Assembly (NCBI RefSeq): GCF_000403645.1 | Contig: NC_021313.1 | Location: forward strand, 2,003,014 to 2,067,013 | Direction: 5' to 3' | Source of the DNA: Salinarchaeum sp. Harcht-Bsk1 | Lineage (GTDB): Archaea; Halobacteriota; Halobacteria; Halobacteriales; Salinarchaeaceae | Length of the DNA stretch: 64,000 nt | Shown here: positions 63,365 through 64,000 of the stretch, piece by piece | Numbering within the stretch: position 1 is the stretch's first letter | How the letters are laid out: the number at the start of each line of letters is the position of its first letter | Notes under the pieces: generated by a model | What the model saw: only the letters and a program-made list of their open reading frames with translations | What the model was told of the DNA's origin: nothing | The model's database searches: none | Made by a program: the position numbers and the translations under genes

Positions 63365-63408
63365 CACCGGGTCTCTGCGATCGGTGGATACTCTCACCGG
63401 GTGGGACT

Positions 63409-63515
63409 GGAAGGGGCCGACCGCTCGACGAAGGCCGGCGAAGCAAGGACCGCAGGCGAACGTAGTGAGCCGAGGACCGCAGCGAGCCGCCCGAGTCGAG
63501 CGGGAGGGGGCTTCC
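63409..63515. repeat. Palindromic MITE-like intergenic element, copy D
   Basis: The ends 63409-63429 and 63495-63515 are inverted repeats at 16 of 21 positions (CCGCTCGAC against GTCGAGCGG is perfect). It is preceded by GGGTGGGACTGG, as is copy B. Confidence 0.65.
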
Positions 63516-63598
63516 AAGGCCGTTGCGGCTTCGAAGGCAGCGCTCCCGATACGATTCTCCGACAGACCTTCGTAGGATCCAGCCCGAACCACACGCCA

Positions 63599-64000
63599 AT
63601 GCCCGAGGAGCCGGACGTGAACATCAGCGGTGGCGCGTCGGGCGGCGGCCGGGAGACCCGGTTCGAGGCCGACGACCCGAGCACGCGCGCCGAAGCCGTC
63701 GTCGACCGCCTCGGCGACCTGTTCTGGCAGAAAACATACGGCGACCGCGATCCCTTCGACTGCCTCGTCCGGACGATCCTCTCCCAGAACACCTCCGACG
63801 TCGCGAGCCAGCCGGCCTACGACGCGCTGGTCGAGCGGTTCGATCCGGCGCGGGGCGACGGGATCGACCCTGATCTGGCGTTCGCGGCCGGCGACGACGG
63901 CCCAGCAGACCTCGCCGAGGCACTCGCCACCGCCGACCGCGTCGCGATCGCCGAGACGATTGCACCGGCCGGCCTCCACAACCAGAAATCGAAGGTCCTC
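63599..64000 (+). CDS. nth: Endonuclease III (partial, C-terminus beyond window)
   Basis: The visible 134 residues start MPEEPDVNISGG after a short disordered N-terminus and show the HhH-GPD glycosylase beginning: AEAVVDRLGDLFWQKTYGDR, DPFDCLVRTILSQNTSDVAS (the LSQxT motif), AYDALVERFDP and IAPAGLHNQKSKVL. The helix-hairpin-helix, catalytic Lys/Asp and iron-sulfur loop lie outside the window. The enzyme removes oxidised pyrimidines and nicks abasic sites. Confidence 0.9.
   Translation, partial: MPEEPDVNISGGASGGGRETRFEADDPSTRAEAVVDRLGDLFWQKTYGDRDPFDCLVRTILSQNTSDVASQPAYDALVERFDPARGDGIDPDLAFAAGDDGPADLAEALATADRVAIAETIAPAGLHNQKSKVL

Larger units (their letters stand above)
63004..63598. other. 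595-base gene-free region packed with repeats
   Basis: It contains palindromic element copy C (63089-63208), the second copy of the 131-bp repeat (63234-63364) and palindromic element copy D (63409-63515). Frames on both strands are Arg/Ser-rich shadows. The promoter for the nth gene would lie at 63560-63598. Confidence 0.7.

Noticed and set aside
61022-63979. A 985-codon minus-strand frame over SDR, EndoV and rhomboid genes
   Set aside because: It runs in a different frame over three well-supported genes and two repeats.

Overview
The window is chromosomal DNA from an extremely halophilic archaeon (class Halobacteria). The evidence is very high GC, strongly acidic proteins (Asp/Glu-rich, Lys-poor), TATA boxes about 25-32 bp upstream of leaderless start codons, and a thermosome, TFB, HalOD1 domain, halocyanin-like cupredoxin, PGF-CTERM secreted proteins, Tat lipoprotein and CPxCG zinc micro-proteins. 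No bacterial-type or plasmid replication module is visible. Both edges cut genes: a DUF373 membrane protein on the left and endonuclease III on the right.

Layout. 1-6.5 kb: DUF373 protein, TIM-barrel epimerase, SRAP protein, thermosome, universal stress protein, and an apparent HTH-methyltransferase chimera. 6.6-13 kb: SDR epimerase, NAD-kinase-like protein, AbrB-PhoU regulator, thioredoxin, second UspA, cysteine synthase. 13-20 kb: a two-gene unit in which a glutamine-rich protein is translationally coupled to an Hsp20, then a cupredoxin-CHRD protein with a C-terminal glycosylation-sequon array and a five-domain PGF-CTERM surface protein. 20-21.9 kb: HTH and membrane-protein pair, nucleotide-sugar epimerase, small membrane protein.

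22.1-29.4 kb is the most system-like region. A flippase-like membrane protein and a GT75-like (UDP-arabinopyranose mutase/RGP family) protein are each preceded by a DtxR/SirR-type box placed on the TATA element. They are followed by an FbpA-like iron-binding Tat lipoprotein, a GT-C-like membrane glycosyltransferase and an aldo/keto reductase. I infer an iron-responsive surface-glycoconjugate and iron-binding locus.

29-46 kb: zinc micro-proteins, an MFS transporter, a glucosyl-3-phosphoglycerate synthase-like GT, IlvD, gamma-glutamyltransferase, an HTH/HalOD1 pair, tRNA-Pro(GGG) with degenerate copies of its 3' end downstream, thiolase/DUF35, pyrophosphatase, PadR with a perfect operator palindrome, rnhA and partner, TFB and a Ste24 protease. 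46-64 kb: ferredoxin-type glutamate synthase, MBL hydrolase, PGF-CTERM propeller-like protein, SDR, aminotransferase, DUF47, Get3-like ATPase, small proteins, SDR, endonuclease V, AN1-rhomboid and Nth.

The intergenic space carries several families of short dispersed palindromic repeats. A modular hairpin element starts exactly at the TAA stop codon of two unrelated genes (thermosome and phoU-like). A roughly 131-bp repeat occurs in two copies, with a hairpin that keeps pairing through two compensatory changes. Four MITE-like inverted-repeat elements share one terminal motif. Coordinates were derived by eye from the sequence; family assignments rest on motif recognition without database searches.
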